Positions 42,301 through 55,021 are shown, counted from the stretch's first letter. The stretch: 64,000 bases of DNA from Escallonia rubra (GCA_033065855.1 JAVXUO010002080.1:62001-126000); one strand, 5' to 3'. Made by a program: numbers and translations. The notes: generated from the letters alone by a model not told the origin.

Positions 42301-43673
42301 CATACCTAAAGTTGATGATGATACTGCGTAAGGGTTGATGTGTGGTTGTTGTGAGATGTCGACAATTCTTGATAGCTGACGTCTCTTCTCTTTAAGAACA
42401 ACATTGAGGACTTGTGGTAAACTTCTCCCGACTCCGCCCTATCGTTGATGATGATAATGTTGTTAAGGTCATTGCGCTGTTATTGTGGAATGTTGGCACT
42501 TATTGGTAACCGACATTTCTCTTATGTAAGAAAGTTGTTGAGGGCTTGTGGCAAACTTCTCCCAAGTCCGCCATGTTGATGATGTTACATTGAACTCTTG
42601 TTGTTAGGTCTGAACACCGGTTGATCTTCTGATCTTGTAGTCCTTGTTGAGCTGTGTTGTTGAGGACATAAGGTGGAATAAATTTTCCCTTAGTCCGCCC
42701 TATTGATGAAGTCATATTGCTTGGCTGTAACGTGGTTAGGGAAAGCACTCTAGATGAGTTCTTTGTTTGTTGACAGTGTCTCTTCTATTTACTTGAGACT
42801 GAGATGAACAACCCGTAAATTGGGACATCAATATGAGGAGGATGGCCTGTAAAATATGATCACTGGCAAAGAGGATGTAGCGCGCACGAGTTGAGTCTGT
42901 CATGTCTGATCGAGTCTAGTCTGTCGTGTCTGAGTGGCATTGCATTTGATTTTCTTTTGATATTAATGATTTTAATGACTTGTATTTCGTTGATGTTTTT
43001 TTTAAAATTTCCTATTTTAGTGTTCACTTGCATAGTCGGCTAGTCAGTCTTGTCAATGAGGAGGTGGAAATAATGCTGTTCTGTTGGGCCTTAAAGCTAC
43101 TTAGTCTAACGAAAGAAAAATTATCGTTTGACAAATTATGTTGATGCTGAAATCCATTGTATACTCTTGATTCATTGATATCGTTGAGATGATTATTATT
43201 CCTCCGAGTCTTTTGAATCATTTGTACACGATACTCCTCGTGTTGTCTTTACTGTGTGATTTGCGCTCATTCCTTATGTTGTATTGTGCAGGCTATAAGG
43301 TGGATCAAAGAGAACCCCTTAGAAAAGGAAAGACAAAAAAGCTAGAAAATTTGAGCAAGGGGATAGGTGGTGTGAGGTAAGACAAGCTGGAAATGGTGAG
43401 GTAAAGATTGAGCTGCGAGATAGGTTGATAAGAGTCACACGACTAGAGTCGTATATTAGGTTGTAACCATTCATGTTGTTCAGAGACTTGAAAGTCTTCC
43501 GCTACAGTATGATGTATGTTTGTAAGAAATATTTTTTGTAAGGACGTATTTTGGAGCGTCTATTAATGATGTATGAGTATGAGGATGTAGTTGCTCTGTA
43601 TTCAGCACAGGGTTTTGAATGTAATTATGGTCGATAACTCAGCCTGGTGATCACCTGGGTTAAGGGTGTCGCA
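39338..43673 (+). repeat. 5' LTR of the large gypsy element
   Basis: It runs from TGTGATACCC to GGGTGTCGCA and is 4,336 bp, or about 3,830 bp without the TRIM. It aligns nearly end to end with 50631-54095. It has a short (TA)n run near 40563-40578, G-rich TTTTGGTAATTT repeats around 41440-41760, and many GTTGATGATG-type repeats around 42100-42750. No protein-coding frame is supported. Confidence 0.8.
39445..39943 (+). mobile_element. TRIM (terminal-repeat retrotransposon in miniature)
   Basis: This 499-bp element has two 139-bp LTRs (39445-39583, 39805-39943) that differ at one base. They start TGTAATATCC and end GGGTTGTTACA. A primer-binding site, TGGTATCAGAGCC, is at 39586 and a PPT-like GGCGGGGAGAT precedes the 3' LTR. 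The target duplication TGGGG is perfect (39440-39444 and 39944-39948). There is no coding capacity. It is absent from the matching point of the 3' LTR near 50734, so it inserted after the host element. Confidence 0.93.
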
Positions 43674-43676
43674 AGT

Positions 43677-43688
43677 TGGTATCAGAGC
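43677..43688 (+). other. Primer-binding site (tRNA-iMet)
   Basis: TGGTATCAGAGC lies three bases after the LTR end at 43673. Confidence 0.87.
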
Positions 43689-45960
43689 TTAGGCAAAAGA
43701 TTCTGTAGACTTTCAAAGTGTCTGGTGGAAGGCCTAAGTTGTCGACGAGAGGAGTAGAAGAAGAATCTTGATGATTTAGCTGAACTAGGAGGATGGTTAA
43801 GATATGTTGGCTAAGGTTGGCTAAGGCATATATATTGTGACCTTAGCATTCCTACTATTACTGCAGGGAAAGGAAGAAAGAGCTGGTTGACCTAGCTATG
43901 GTTTGATGATGATAAGGTTGCGGTGTGAGATCTCGAAAAAGGATCCTGATGAGAAGGTAAACGAGATGGAATTAGGGTTGAAAGAACTAGATGAAGGTCC
44001 AGTATGAAGTGAATTTGTAGGAACCAGAGGGAGGATAGATGAGGTTAAACACTTTTATTGTGTGAACTTGGAATGAAGAAATGAGGAGCCGAGAGTGAGA
44101 TGAGTAAAGTTTTGATGAACTTTTGGAAGAGAAAGTACTTCCACGTGATGAGGAAAAAGGGACTGATCGAAAAGTCAGTTCGAGTCCCAAACTAGCGATG
44201 TTAACTAAACGATAGAGAGATTGAAAGTTGAATGAGAGGACATGAAGGCCACGTTTGACGCGGTTTTTTTTTTCCTCTTTTTTTTTCAGTTTTGAAAATT
44301 GGGAAAAAAAGTGCGTTTGGTAACCAATTTTTTTTCCTTCTCCAATTTAAAAAACCAGTGTTTAAACTGAAGAGAAAAAAAAACTCCAAAAACTGGTTTT
44401 TTTTTCACTTTTGGTTTTTTTTTTTTAGACCACCACCACCGCCGGCGACCACCTCCGGCCGCCGGTGACTGCCGGCAGCCACCTCAGGCCGCCGGAGACT
44501 GCCAGCAGCCACCTCCGGCCGCCAGCCACCACCACCACCACCGTCGACCACCGCTACGCCCCACCACCGCCACCACAAACCCCCAAAAAAAAAGGGTTAC
44601 CAAAAAATTTGTCAAACGAACCCGAAATAAGTATCAAATTAGTTATTAAGGGAGACAGTGGACGCCAGTATGCGGGTCACTTGGAAAAATATGACAGGTT
44701 GTTCGTGATTGCCCTCCTGATAGGGCAATACCTAAAGACATGCAACAATTGATTCTAAGAGAGAGTCATTGAAGCCTCAAATTGTTAAAGGAGCGTTATG
44801 GCTTCTCTGAGGTTGATAGGGTGTACGAATAGGGGTGGAGTCCGCTTTTGAAATCGGACCTAAAGTTGTGATTGAGAAGGGGAAGGGTGATGGGGAACTA
44901 GTATTATTTACCTACTATTGTAGAAAATGTTGTTTAGTGATGAAAATCATTAGTTGTTTGAGCGTGAAGGTTAATATTATGGTGTGCAATTTTAGTTATT
45001 GTGCTACTCCTTCCTCGGAAAGAGAGAGAGAGAGAGAGGGTTCCTAATTGAAAGGGGCCCTCAATAGAAGTGATTATGGTGAATGTCGAGGATGTAGGTG
45101 GAAGGAATAGGCATGGAGTTGTATTAGGTCAAGAAGACCTTAAGAAAAAGCTAGTGAGACTTCTACAAAAATATTGTGGGAGTTCCAACGGTACAGCCGG
45201 TGGCTGCTATTATGACAGCCTCGGTAAAAAGAAGTAAAGAATGTAGATCTCAGAACTTTCAGGATGCCTGCCCGGGTGAAATCCCACGGGAGGGAAATGG
45301 TCTAGTGTAGACAACTACGTGAATTTGAGAGATGGAGAAGATAGTTAAAATAACAAGATGTGGGAAAATGTCAAAAAAATGATTTTCGCTAATCATATGT
45401 ATAAGAGGAGTTTCAAGTTGTTAAGAATGGGTAAAAATAAGTTGAGGTGGGTAGGTTATTTGGCCTGCGTGGCCCGAAATAGGTACATGTAACATGTTGA
45501 TGATAAATATTTTTGCTTAAATTGCAGAGCAAGTTGGAGACACATTTAGCGTGCTGAATGGAAGGATAGAAAGGCAGAAAGGGATGTCAGGGAATTTGGT
45601 GAGTTGGCCTAATTGCCTTCATCAGACGATGACAGAAAAATGTAAAAAGTGGAACAAATGAGGAGAGTTGGAAAATAATCCTTAAAAAGGGACAGATAAG
45701 AAGGTTCAAATGGTGAAATTCTACAGAAGTAGCAGAAAAAACCAAGTAATGGAGGTAGAGAATGAAGAGGTCTGGGAAGAAAGAAAGGAACGAAGATGGA
45801 AATGAGGTAGAATCCAGGGTTGAAACTGGAAAAGTGGGAAGAATTTTAGAAAACAAGTAAATGATAAACAATCCGAACAAGTTCAGGACAAAGAGGAGGA
45901 GATAGAAAATGTAGATGGTGCGGATTGGGGCATGAGGATACAGATTATATTAAGGCAATT
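43689..45960 (+). pseudogene. Gag remnant of the large gypsy element
   Basis: This is heavily decayed. No frame is open for long and most of it is recognisable only by position. Near 45908-45950 a zinc-knuckle relic reads KCRWCGLGHEDTDY, with the last Cys replaced. Short segments around 44640-44760 and 45120-45240 may be gag core. Protease is not found: RT similarity starts only about 130 bp after the knuckle, so protease has been deleted. A MITE interrupts the region at 44247-44623. Confidence 0.5.
44247..44623. mobile_element. Harbinger/Tourist-like MITE candidate
   Basis: This 377-bp segment has inverted ends GGCCACGTTTGAC and GTCAAACGAACCC and a 3-bp flanking repeat GAA. The GG-C--GTTTG terminus with a 3-bp duplication resembles PIF/Harbinger MITEs, although the usual duplication is TAA/TTA. 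The interior has long T-runs and a CCACC/CCGGC-rich block. Its boundaries are plausible but not proven. Confidence 0.5.
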
Positions 45961-46079
45961 ACAAAATGCCTTACATGTGTGAGTAAGCCACTGAGCTAAT
46001 GTTAAGATGAATCAAAGGGGACTGTTCCAAGTATTAACATCAGGAGAATATTGTAAAAAGGTTCTCTAAAGAACGGTGA

Positions 46080-47377
46080 TGGTCACTGAAAGCAAACATA
46101 AAAGAGGGGTTTGTGAGACTAGGTATCGATTATCAAAAGTTGAATAAGGTGACTGTCAAGAATAATTACTCATTGCCTGACCTAGAGGATATGTGGATCA
46201 ATTGCAGGGTGTTAAGTGTTTTCTTTCTGTGATTGATCTTAGAACAAGTCCTCACTAGTTAAGAATAAGGAAGGATGAAGTTGTCCAGATTGTCTTTAGA
46301 AACAGAGACAGACATTATGAATTCTTAGTGATGTCATGTGAATTAATTAATGCTCCTGTGACGTCTATGAATTGGATGAATAGAGTTTTTTTAGAGCACT
46401 TGATCATTGTGACGTCGCCTTATTGGTGACCTTAGGGATGGTACAAAAGGCAAAGAAGAATTTGTACAATGGCAAGTTTGACAAATTTTAAGAAAGCTAA
46501 GTTGTATGTCAAATTCAAGGAAGGTGAATTTTGACGTGAAAATCTGGACATATGGGGTCGATGCGAAAGCAGGTTAGGAGATCGGGGAAAAGTTGAAAAA
46601 GGTGACAAATGGGGAATTTAAAAAATCGGCGTTTGAGATGAGTAGCTTCCTAAGGTCAGTCGGAGGCTACCAAAAAGTCATTGAGAATTTCTCTAAGATG
46701 CCCTATTAGGGAAAAGTGATTACGATAATTGTTACGCCAAGTTAATAAGAATGTGAACAAACTCGAGGTCCAGATTCGAATAAGGAGAAAAAGGAAGTAA
46801 TAGTTTGTTTCACATGGAAATGCAACCAGCGCATCTTAATTAAATCAAGAAGCTTAAGGCCAAAATGAAAGGATGTCGAGATCTAGCGGGGATTAGAAAG
46901 AAATGAAAAAGAAATTTTGATGGGGATGAGGATGGTAATAATGAATGTGAAGGTTGGATATGTGTTCACCTAGTGATGAATTGAGAGAAGAAATTGTGAA
47001 GGGTACTCATAGTTTTAAGTGCCAATTCACTTAGGGGAGACGGAAAATGTACCCTGAGTTACGGTCCAAAGAATTTTGGTGGCCTAGCATGAAGAGGGAT
47101 ATATAAAAGTTTGTACGCCGATGTTTGACTTGCTAACAGGTAAAAATGGATTATAAGAAGATCGGCAGATAGTGGCAACCACTCTTTGCACCTGAGTGGA
47201 AGTGGAAACACATTACGATGAATTTTGGTGTTAAGGTTATCATGATCAACTAAGGGATATACGTCTATCTGGGTTGTAGTGGGTAGGTTGACTAAGACGT
47301 CCCGATTTATTTTCATCCGGGAAGAATATTTTTCTGAACGACTTGCCCAAACATATGTCAAACAAGTGGTTAGTTGT
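46080..47377 (+). pseudogene. RT, RNase H and integrase relics, left part
   Basis: RT is recognisable from RLGIDYQKLNKVTVKNNYSL (about 46118) through VIDLRTSPH and RNRDRHYEFLVM. The catalytic FIDD box is lost, and RNase H cannot be traced with confidence. Integrase appears near 47110 with RRCLTCQQVKMDYKKIG, then PEWKWKHITMNF and VGRLTKTSRFIF, ending at TYVKQVV where the solo LTR is inserted. The reading resumes at 49790. Confidence 0.65.
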
Positions 47378-48149
47378 TGTTCCGAACCTATCTTGGCTAC
47401 ACCTATAGGCCTACTGGGGGTCCCAATTTTCATGACACGTCGGCACATTCAACGGTCAACTTTTCAACGCTCACAAGCCGGTCAAAGCGACGCGTAATCA
47501 AGTCACGTGCATTTTTCCTTTGTGAAGCAACTTTGGCGTGCCTTCCCCCTTAGGGGTTCGGCCACCTTCCCTTTTAAATTGTTGACCCCATTTCTTCACT
47601 TCTCTTCAACGGACCATGCATCCTCCACGACGCTCGTCGCCCGGGCGACTGCTTCACGGCGCCCGTCGCCCATGGTCGTGCACCGTCTCCGTGATACCCG
47701 CCGTTGCTCGCACACCGTCTCCGCGACACCCTATGTCGCTAGCGCACCAGCTTCACAGTGCCCGTCACCCACGGTCACACGCTCGTTTCACGACGCCAGT
47801 CGCTCGGGGTTGCCCGTCGTCGCCACGACGCCCGTGGTCGCGCGCCGTCGCCCGCACGTCGACTTTCTAGAGCTCGTCGCCCGTGACCGCCCAGTGCCCG
47901 TCACCCGCGCCCGAGCGCCATCTCTAACACTCCGCTGTGCCCATGCGCCGCGCCCCTGATATAGCCCCCCCAGCTCTCTGTCACATTACGTGCCTCCAGC
48001 ACCATACACACTCTGTCGCGCCCATGTGCCGCGTCATTGATACAGTCGTGCCCCCTGGATCTATGTCACACTACCACACTCCTTGCGCTGGTCCATCCTA
48101 TCACGACACCATGCACACTTGCCTTGGTTTTGGAATATGCTTCAACCCA

Positions 48150-49060
48150 CTCTCCGGAGTGTGCAGCATCCCGCAGGGATATGGGACTCCTTCGGGACAC
48201 TATCTCTGCTAGGGAGCTTTTCAACTCCCCTTCTGCCATGTAGACGGCTCCTTCGGGATGCTACCTCGGCCCGTCAGGTAGACGGCTCCTCCGGGATGCT
48301 ACCCTGATGCGCTCCGGCACAAGGACTCATCCGCGGAGGTAGGCGACTCCTCCAGGACACTATCTCCATCAGGGAGCTTATCAACTCTCCTTCTGCCAGG
48401 TAGACGACTTCTCTGGGATGCTACGTCGGCCCATCAGGTAGACGGCTCCTCCGGGATGCTACCTTGACGAGCTCCAAGTTCTCCGGCACAAGGACTCACC
48501 CGCGGGGATATGCGACTCATCCAGGACACTATCTCTGCCATGGATCTTTTCAACTCTCTTTCTGCCAGGTAGACGGCTCCTCCGAGATGCTACCTCGGCC
48601 CGTCGGGTAGACGGCTCCTCCGGGATGCTACCTTGACACGTTTCGAGTGCTCCAGCACAAGGACTCACTCGTGGGGATAGACGACTCCTCCGGGACACTA
48701 TCTCTGCCAGGAAGCTTTTCAACTCCTGTTGCACCAGGTAGACGGCTCCTCCGGGGTGCTACCTCAGCCCATCAGGTAGACATCTCTTCCGAGATGCTAC
48801 CTTTACGCGCTCCGAGTGCTCCGGCACAAGGACTCACCCGCGGGGATAGGCAACTCCTCCGGGACACTATCTCTGCCAGAGAACTTTTCAACTCCCCTTC
48901 CGCCAGGTAGACAGATTCTCTAGGATGCTACCTTGGCCCGTGGGGTAGACGGCTCCTCCGGGATGCTACCTTGACGCGCTCCGAGTGCTCCGGCATAAGG
49001 ACTCACCCGCGGGATAGGCAACCCCTTCGGGACACTATCTCTGCCAGGGTGTCTTCGTAA
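48150..49060 (+). repeat. 169-bp tandem array inside solo LTR 1
   Basis: The marker AAGGACTCACCCGCG occurs at 48321, 48490, 48659, 48828 and 48997, an exact 169-bp period five times over. Each unit contains two shorter copies of GGTAGACGGCTCCTCCGGGA about 48 bp apart. Confidence 0.92.
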
Positions 49061-49446
49061 CTGGCCTACGTTCTCCGGCACTGGGGGCTTCATCAGCACC
49101 CCTAGGGACTATGACCCTCGGATCACTTCGAGACGGGAGCAGGTCTCCGGCTGGCATCGCACCTAGTCCATCTGGCAGTTGGTTGTCGGGTCTTCCCCAC
49201 TGTTGCCAAGCCTGTGGGACTCTGCAGGGGCTTGGATTAGTGGCTAGATCGAGGGGTGTTCTCTGGCAACACCGACGCTGTGGGAGCTAGTCTTTCTAGA
49301 CAGACAGAGCGACGCTGTGAGGAGCAGGCCGGATGAATATGCAATCTGACAATTCAACGAAGAACCGGTATTTTTGGACCCCCTTGGTGACGTGTTATTC
49401 CCGAGGGATGCCATGTGGCAATTGATGACATATGCATACTTTTGCC

Positions 49447-49454
49447 TATAAATA
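49447..49454 (+). promoter_or_regulatory. TATA box of solo LTR 1
   Basis: TATAAATA followed by GTGGACTTT. It is conserved with 58338-58345 in the second solo LTR while the surroundings diverge, which supports it as the LTR promoter. Confidence 0.65.
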
Positions 49455-49784
49455 GTGGACTTTGGATTTCATTTTGAAGAGAACTCTCTCATTTGACGTT
49501 TTCACTTTCTCACTCTAGAATCCAAATCCTCTGGAATTCTAGAGAGCGAAACATACAGGACCTTGACTATGTACCTAAGCATCGGACAGTGACTGTCGTT
49601 GTATATTCGCTCTGCGTCGTCACTCTCGCAGCACTGCCACCCTCAGGCTCTATCTGGGAAGCCCTTGGTTTTTGCCGTTGCTCCACCGTTGCTGTGTCCC
49701 ACATCAGCACACTTGGCATCTGACTCAGACTGTATTCCTTGGGGCACCTCCACGTCGACTGCGAACCCATTTTCCTTGGCATCA

Positions 49785-50600
49785 GTTGTTATGGAGTTCT
49801 AGTAACTATTGTGTCCGACAGAGACACAAGGTTCATCTCCAGAATTTGGAAAGAAGTGAGTTAACCATGGGGATGGACTTTTACCTCAGACAGATGGCCA
49901 GTCGGGATGTGCGGTATCAATATTACAAGAGTGTTGAAAGTCTGCATTATCTATTTTTGCGGAGCATTGGGATGAACAGATATCCTTAACCCAAAATGTT
50001 GCATGTTAATTTATTAGAATCTATTTGGAGAAACAATGACTATTTCGCACGAGACTGTGCAAATAAATAGAAAACAAGGTGATCGATATCCAGGAGAGAA
50101 ATCTTACAGCACAGAATTAGCAGAAAAGCTAAGCTAACAAGAGGCGCATGATGTTCGAGTTTGAAGTAGGTGACCTAGTAAATTTTATAAGTGGCACCGT
50201 CGAAAGGAGTCATGCGATTCGGGAAGTGGACGAAGTTAAGCCCGAGGTTCATCGAACCGTTTTAAATCCTACTTAGGATTGAGAAGATAGCATACAAACT
50301 CTATCTACATTCAGGATTGAGTTAATTACAGGATTTGAATCACGTGTCAATATTGAGGAAGTATGATCCCGACCCTACACATGAGATCCAAGAGAAACAT
50401 GTTAAAATGCGAGATAATATCTCGTACTAGGAGGCACCGATAGAAGTGATATATAGAGAGGAATATGTGTTATATTAATGCCGGTGGTTAAAGTTGACTG
50501 GAAGAAAATCATGCGGTAAAGGAAGCTACCTTGAAACCCAAGGCGCTATTGCGGTACTAATGTCCACATCTAGTTACAGAATGAGGTTTGTGCAAATTTC
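49785..50600 (+). pseudogene. Integrase and C-terminal module relics, right part
   Basis: From 49785 the reading continues TIVSDRDTRFISRIWKE, the integrase block holding the second catalytic Asp. The rest of the core is scrambled. FEVGDLVNF near 50160 starts the GPF-type module. PVVKVDWKKIM near 50478 may be a chromodomain relic. The sequence then runs into a GAGGATGAAATTTATT segment and the PPT. Confidence 0.6.
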
Positions 50601-50630
50601 GAGGATGAAATTTATTTAAGGGGGGGAGGG

Positions 50631-53600
50631 TGTGATACCCTGAAAATATCGAAAATTAATCTAATCGTGAGTTTGATTAATTAAGAGGTGATATTTTTAT
50701 TAAGTAGCAATATGTTGCTGATAATTAAGTGTTAGGGAGCTAAATAAGGGGTTAGAGTAGAGTGGCCATGGGTTAAAATGTAATTTTGGAAAGTTAAGGA
50801 GCAAAAATATAATTTTGGAGAATATGGTGAACGGGATGCACATTTTTATTAAGTAGCATCATTTCAATGATAATGAGGTGTTAGAGGGCTAAAGGAGGGG
50901 TTAGGGTGATTTTGGGGTCAAATTGTAATTTCCCAAAGTTGAGGGGTCAAAATGCAATTTAAAAAACTTGAGGGGCCAAAGTACAAATTATGGAAGTTTG
51001 CAAAACGTGTCATAAGGTGGGGAGAATTTTGCCGAGTGTCTTCCACCTCTTGAGGGAATTGGGCTAACTAAGCCTCATAAACAATAAACTATGCTGGGGA
51101 TAAATTCTGATGGAATGAAAATATAAAAGAAAAGTTTTGGAGTAGAAAATAGAAATAAGACAAACTGAAGAACACGAAGAACAAGAGCAAAAGCAGTCGC
51201 GGGTAGGAAAGAAAAGAGAAAAAAGAAGAGGAAAAATGAGGAAGAAGAAGGAAGGGAAGAAAAGGAAGAAAAGGAAAAAAAAAGATTTAATCCGAACCCT
51301 AATAGGGTATGAACCTTGGACCCAAAATTGTGGAAATTGGTTGAATTTGTTGAAGAATATGCGACGTATATATATATATATGCTTCGGTCGAATATATGT
51401 AGATTCAGGATGGAAATTGAAAGGGGATCTTGATAGCTTGTGTAATACGAGAATCTAAAGAACAACCAAGAAGAGAAAATGATTAGGGTTTCGAATTTGG
51501 CAAGGTTTCAGTGTGCGTGGGTGTGTGTTCTTCAATTTCGGTAATGGGTATGGATTAATGTGGTGTAATTATATAAATTGGATGGATTTAAGGCATTAAA
51601 ATGTAAATTGCAATGCGATTAAGTGATGAAAACTGAGAAATTTAGGTGGGATTGAAGGAGAAATGTGCCCAGGTGTGTGTGACGGCTAAAGGAGGAAGAG
51701 GATGAGTGTGTGTGGTCAAGGTGTGTTAGTGTGTGTCAAGGTGTGTGATGATCTGAATAGTAACATGTAATAGTCACTAAAGATGAAAAGTCATGAAGCA
51801 GTTTCTTATCCGCTTTTAAAAAATAGTTAGGGTTAGATTTAGCCAAAGTGAAAAAAATAGTCCCTAGTTATTTTGAAGAGATATACATTGTGAAAAAGTT
51901 TCAGATTTTTTCGAGGTGGGGAAGAGGGTCACGAACATTGTGATTTTGAAACTTTACAATGGAATTTAAAATAGCGAACTAACGCGGTGTTGTGCAAAAA
52001 TTTTATGAGAACCCTATTATGCTAAGAAGTTTCATTTCTCAAAATTTCGGGCCATTTTCAAGTCGTTAGCTATTTTTGGCCGAAAAGGCTTTTAAGCGCT
52101 CGATCCGGACATCAGTTTGGAATTTTAGGGCAAAATTTTGCAATATACGTTTTAGCTCAAAAATGATTTCAAGATGCTTAAAATAGCGTTTTAAAGTGGT
52201 TTTGAGAATTTTATGGTGCCGGGAACCCTTAAGGAGTATTTTGGTAATTTGCCGCCCAAAGGGGACATTTTGGTAATTTTTCCTATAAAATTTTCAAAGG
52301 AGTTAGTCCGGGAAGGGGTGTAGGACACCTAAATTTTTTTTTAAAGTAGTTTTGAGATGTTTGTTGGGGCGATGGCTGCCAGGGGGTATTTTGGTAATTT
52401 TTTCATAAGTAGGGGGTGTTTTGGTAATTTTTCCCTTTGAAATTTTCTGAGGGACTGTTCAGGCTATAAATGATGTAGTTCATCTTAAAAGTAATTTCAA
52501 AGCAGTTTTGGGGTGTTGTTGGTGTAGCGGCCATCAGGGGGTATTTTGATAATTTGCCATATTGGCGTTAAATTTTTGGAAACACGTGTTATCTGGCGTC
52601 CGGAGTGACGGGAAGTGAGGAATGGTGTTAATATGTTAAATAATGATAGTGGTTATTGTGGAGGCATCGATAAGGCTGGGTTAATGATCTGGTTATCGGC
52701 TCGGATTAACAAATTGTCGTAAGACGCTATGAACGATTAAGTGGGAAGGGGTAGAATTAGGAGTGCGTATATGTTGAATGATGTCTAACGAGCAGAGTAT
52801 TATTTGACTAGGTGATGCAGCTCGTTGCGATCAGAGATTGCGAGTTCTTCGGCTATAAGCCAATGAGGTAAGGGCAATGTTGTTCTATTATGCTAATTCA
52901 TTGTTTCAATTAGCATGTCATGTTGATGACGTTTTGTTGTACTCTTGTGGTTATGATTTGACACCAGTAGTTACCGTGACCAGTATTCGTTGATTTGGAA
53001 TTACGTTGTGGAGGACTTAAGGTAGTATGATTTTCCCTTAGTCCGCCCCGTTGATGAAGTTTGGTAAGAATAATTCGTGTCCTAGTATGCTATGACTCAA
53101 TTCGATTAGCATACCTAAAGTTGATGATGATATTGCGTAAGGGTTGATGTGTGGTTGTTGTGAGATGTCGGCAATTCTTGATAGCTAATGTCTCTTCTCT
53201 TTGAGAGCACCATTGAGTACTTGTGGTAAACTTCTCCCGATTCGCCCTATTATTGATGATGATGTTGTTAAGGTCGTTGCGTTGTTGTTGTGAAATGTCG
53301 ACACGTATTGGTAACCGACATTTCTCTTATGTAAGAACGTTGTTGAGGGCTTGCGACAAACTTCTCCCAAGTCCACATTGTTGATGATGTTATGTTAAAC
53401 TCTTGTTGTTAGGTATGAACACCGGTTGATCTTCTAATCTGGTATTGCTTATTGAGCTGTGTTTTTTAGGACATAAGGTGGAATAAATATTCCCTTAGTC
53501 TACCTCGTTATAAAGTCATGTTGCTTGGCTGTAACGTGGTTAGGGAAAGCACTCTAGATGAGTTCCCTGCTTGTTGACAGTGTCTCTTCTATTTACTTGA

Positions 53601-54095
53601 GACTAAGATGAACATCTTATAAAATGGGACATAAATATGAGGAGGATGGCCTATGGAATATGATCACTGGCAAAGAGAATGTAAGGCGCGCGAGTCGAGT
53701 CTTTCATGTCTGGTCGAGTCTAGTACTTCGTGTCTAAGTTGCATTGCATTTGATTTTCTTTTGATGTTAATGATTTTAATGACTTGTATTTCGTTGATGT
53801 TTATCTTTTCAATTTCCTGGTTTAGTGTTCACTTGCATAGTCGGTTAGTCAGTCTGTCGGTCAGTCAGTCTTGTCCATGAGAACGTGGCAATAATGTTGT
53901 TCTGTTGGGCCTTAAAGCCGCTCAGTCTAACGAAAGAAAAATTATCGTTTGACAAGTTATGTTGATGCTGAAATCCATTGTATACTCTTGATTCATTGCT
54001 ATCGTTGAGATGATTATTATTCTTCCGAGTCTTTTGAATCATTTGTACACGATACTCCTCATGTTGTCTTTACTAGGCGATTTACGCTCATTCCT
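50631..54095 (+). repeat. 3' LTR of the large gypsy element, truncated
   Basis: It starts TGTGATACCC after the PPT at 50615-50630 and follows the 5' LTR closely to about 43275-equivalent, where it stops at 54095. It lacks the TRIM. Frequent substitutions and small indels against the 5' LTR indicate an old insertion. A few short internal ORFs (53185-53376, 53845-54042) have exact parallels in the 5' LTR but no protein family. Confidence 0.8.
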
Positions 54096-54097
54096 TA

Positions 54098-54213
54098 ATA
54101 TATTTAGAAACTCTGAAGCTTGTGTCAGAACAACGTCTGATGTGATTTGATGTGGTTAATACCCCAGGGTTTGGGGCGTCGAAGCTTTAGATTTCTGGAT
54201 CGTTACAAAACTC
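54098..54213 (+). repeat. Terminal fragment of the 63540-64000 LTR family
   Basis: These roughly 115 bp, ending GGATCGTTACA, align with the 3' end of the LTR at 63540-64000 in opposite orientation (shared CTCTGAAG, GATGTGATTT and TCGTTACA). No primer-binding site follows. Confidence 0.55.
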
Positions 54214-55021
54214 TCCCAAAGTGCCCTGTCAGGCCTTACTATAACTTGTACATACAATTTACTCAAAATTACTAATTTTTCTAAACCATTAATGAGACCA
54301 AAATCTAAACCATTATTGAGGCTACTAAGAGCCACACTTAAATATTTTCAAAACGCTGCTAATAACATCCTAAAAAATACTCAGCTGGCAAATAAAATCA
54401 AGATTCGTGAGGACATAAGATCCTTATAGCGTTCGAAGCAAAACTATTACCCATGATGCCATAGAATTATTAAAGAACTAAGCAAACTTCATTAATCTAA
54501 TGACCGTCTGTGCTAGTCTCAACCTTACGATTCTCATAAGTGTCGGATTTGCCTAGGTAATCGCCTGAAAAATAAGGAGTGAGCTAGAGTCTAGCAAGCA
54601 CACTTACCATCTCCCAAAATAAACATCAATTTCAATCACATGCCATGGATTTCCAATTCCAAAAATAATAATCATTCACAAGAAGTATGGTAGACATAAT
54701 TTGTTAGGACATATCAATGTTTAAGTAAAACAATTCTCCGTGATAGAAACAAATAGCACGATAATCATCAGGTAACTATTCATCGTTTGGTGGCCACTGA
54801 CTTGGAGCCGGAATCCAACCTCGGGATGATCATTATTGTGGAAGTAGGGGCGACCACTAGTCACAGTATTGCGCATCAACATTTCGCCCAATTGACAACG
54901 ACCCAAAATCTAACTTTCCCCAATTAGATATAGGGCACATTGCTCATTAAGAAAATTTTCATTTCGAGCTTCAAAACCATGTTCATAACAGCTAGCCATA
55001 AAAGATTTCCTTGGTACACGT
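54214..55021. other. Unassigned LTR-like sequence
   Basis: AT-rich, non-coding, with a GGAGTGAGCTAGAGTCTAGC segment that recalls the AAGGGTGAGCTTTTGAGAGC block of the LTR at 63540-64000. I infer decayed LTR sequence of the same broad group. Its right edge is the CACGT target duplication of the solo LTR. Confidence 0.35.

Larger units (their letters stand above)
47378..49784 (+). repeat. Solo LTR, copy 1 (2.4 kb)
   Basis: This 2,407-bp LTR begins TGTTCCGAACC and ends CTTGGCATCA, with a perfect 5-bp target duplication GTTGT (47373-47377 and 49785-49789). It interrupts integrase, and the frame VV-SCYGVLVTIVSDRD rejoins when it is removed. No internal region or second LTR is present, so it is the product of LTR-LTR recombination. 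It shares both ends and the promoter region with 55022-58673. The middle differs: here it is a GC-rich degenerate repeat (47620-47950) and a 169-bp array. Internal ORFs are by-products of the repeats. Confidence 0.9.
39338..54095 (+). mobile_element. Ty3/gypsy element with ~3.8-kb LTRs, highly decayed
   Basis: The 5' LTR is 39338-43673, the tRNA-iMet primer-binding site is at 43677, internal remnants of gag, RT, integrase and C-terminal module span 43689-50600, a PPT (TTTAAGGGGGGGAGGG) lies at 50615-50630, and the 3' LTR begins at 50631. The 3' LTR is cut at about 54095, some 400 bp short, so no target duplication can be checked. Secondary insertions are a TRIM in the 5' LTR, a Harbinger-like MITE in gag and a solo LTR in integrase. 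Confidence 0.82.

Noticed and set aside
47507-48310. ORFs of 84-150 codons in GC-rich DNA
   Set aside because: They lie within a solo LTR, consist of degenerate repeats, and match no family; the homologous LTR does not conserve them.
48150-49060. Centromeric satellite array
   Set aside because: The 169-bp period is suggestive, but there are only about five units and they lie wholly inside a solo LTR with a target duplication.
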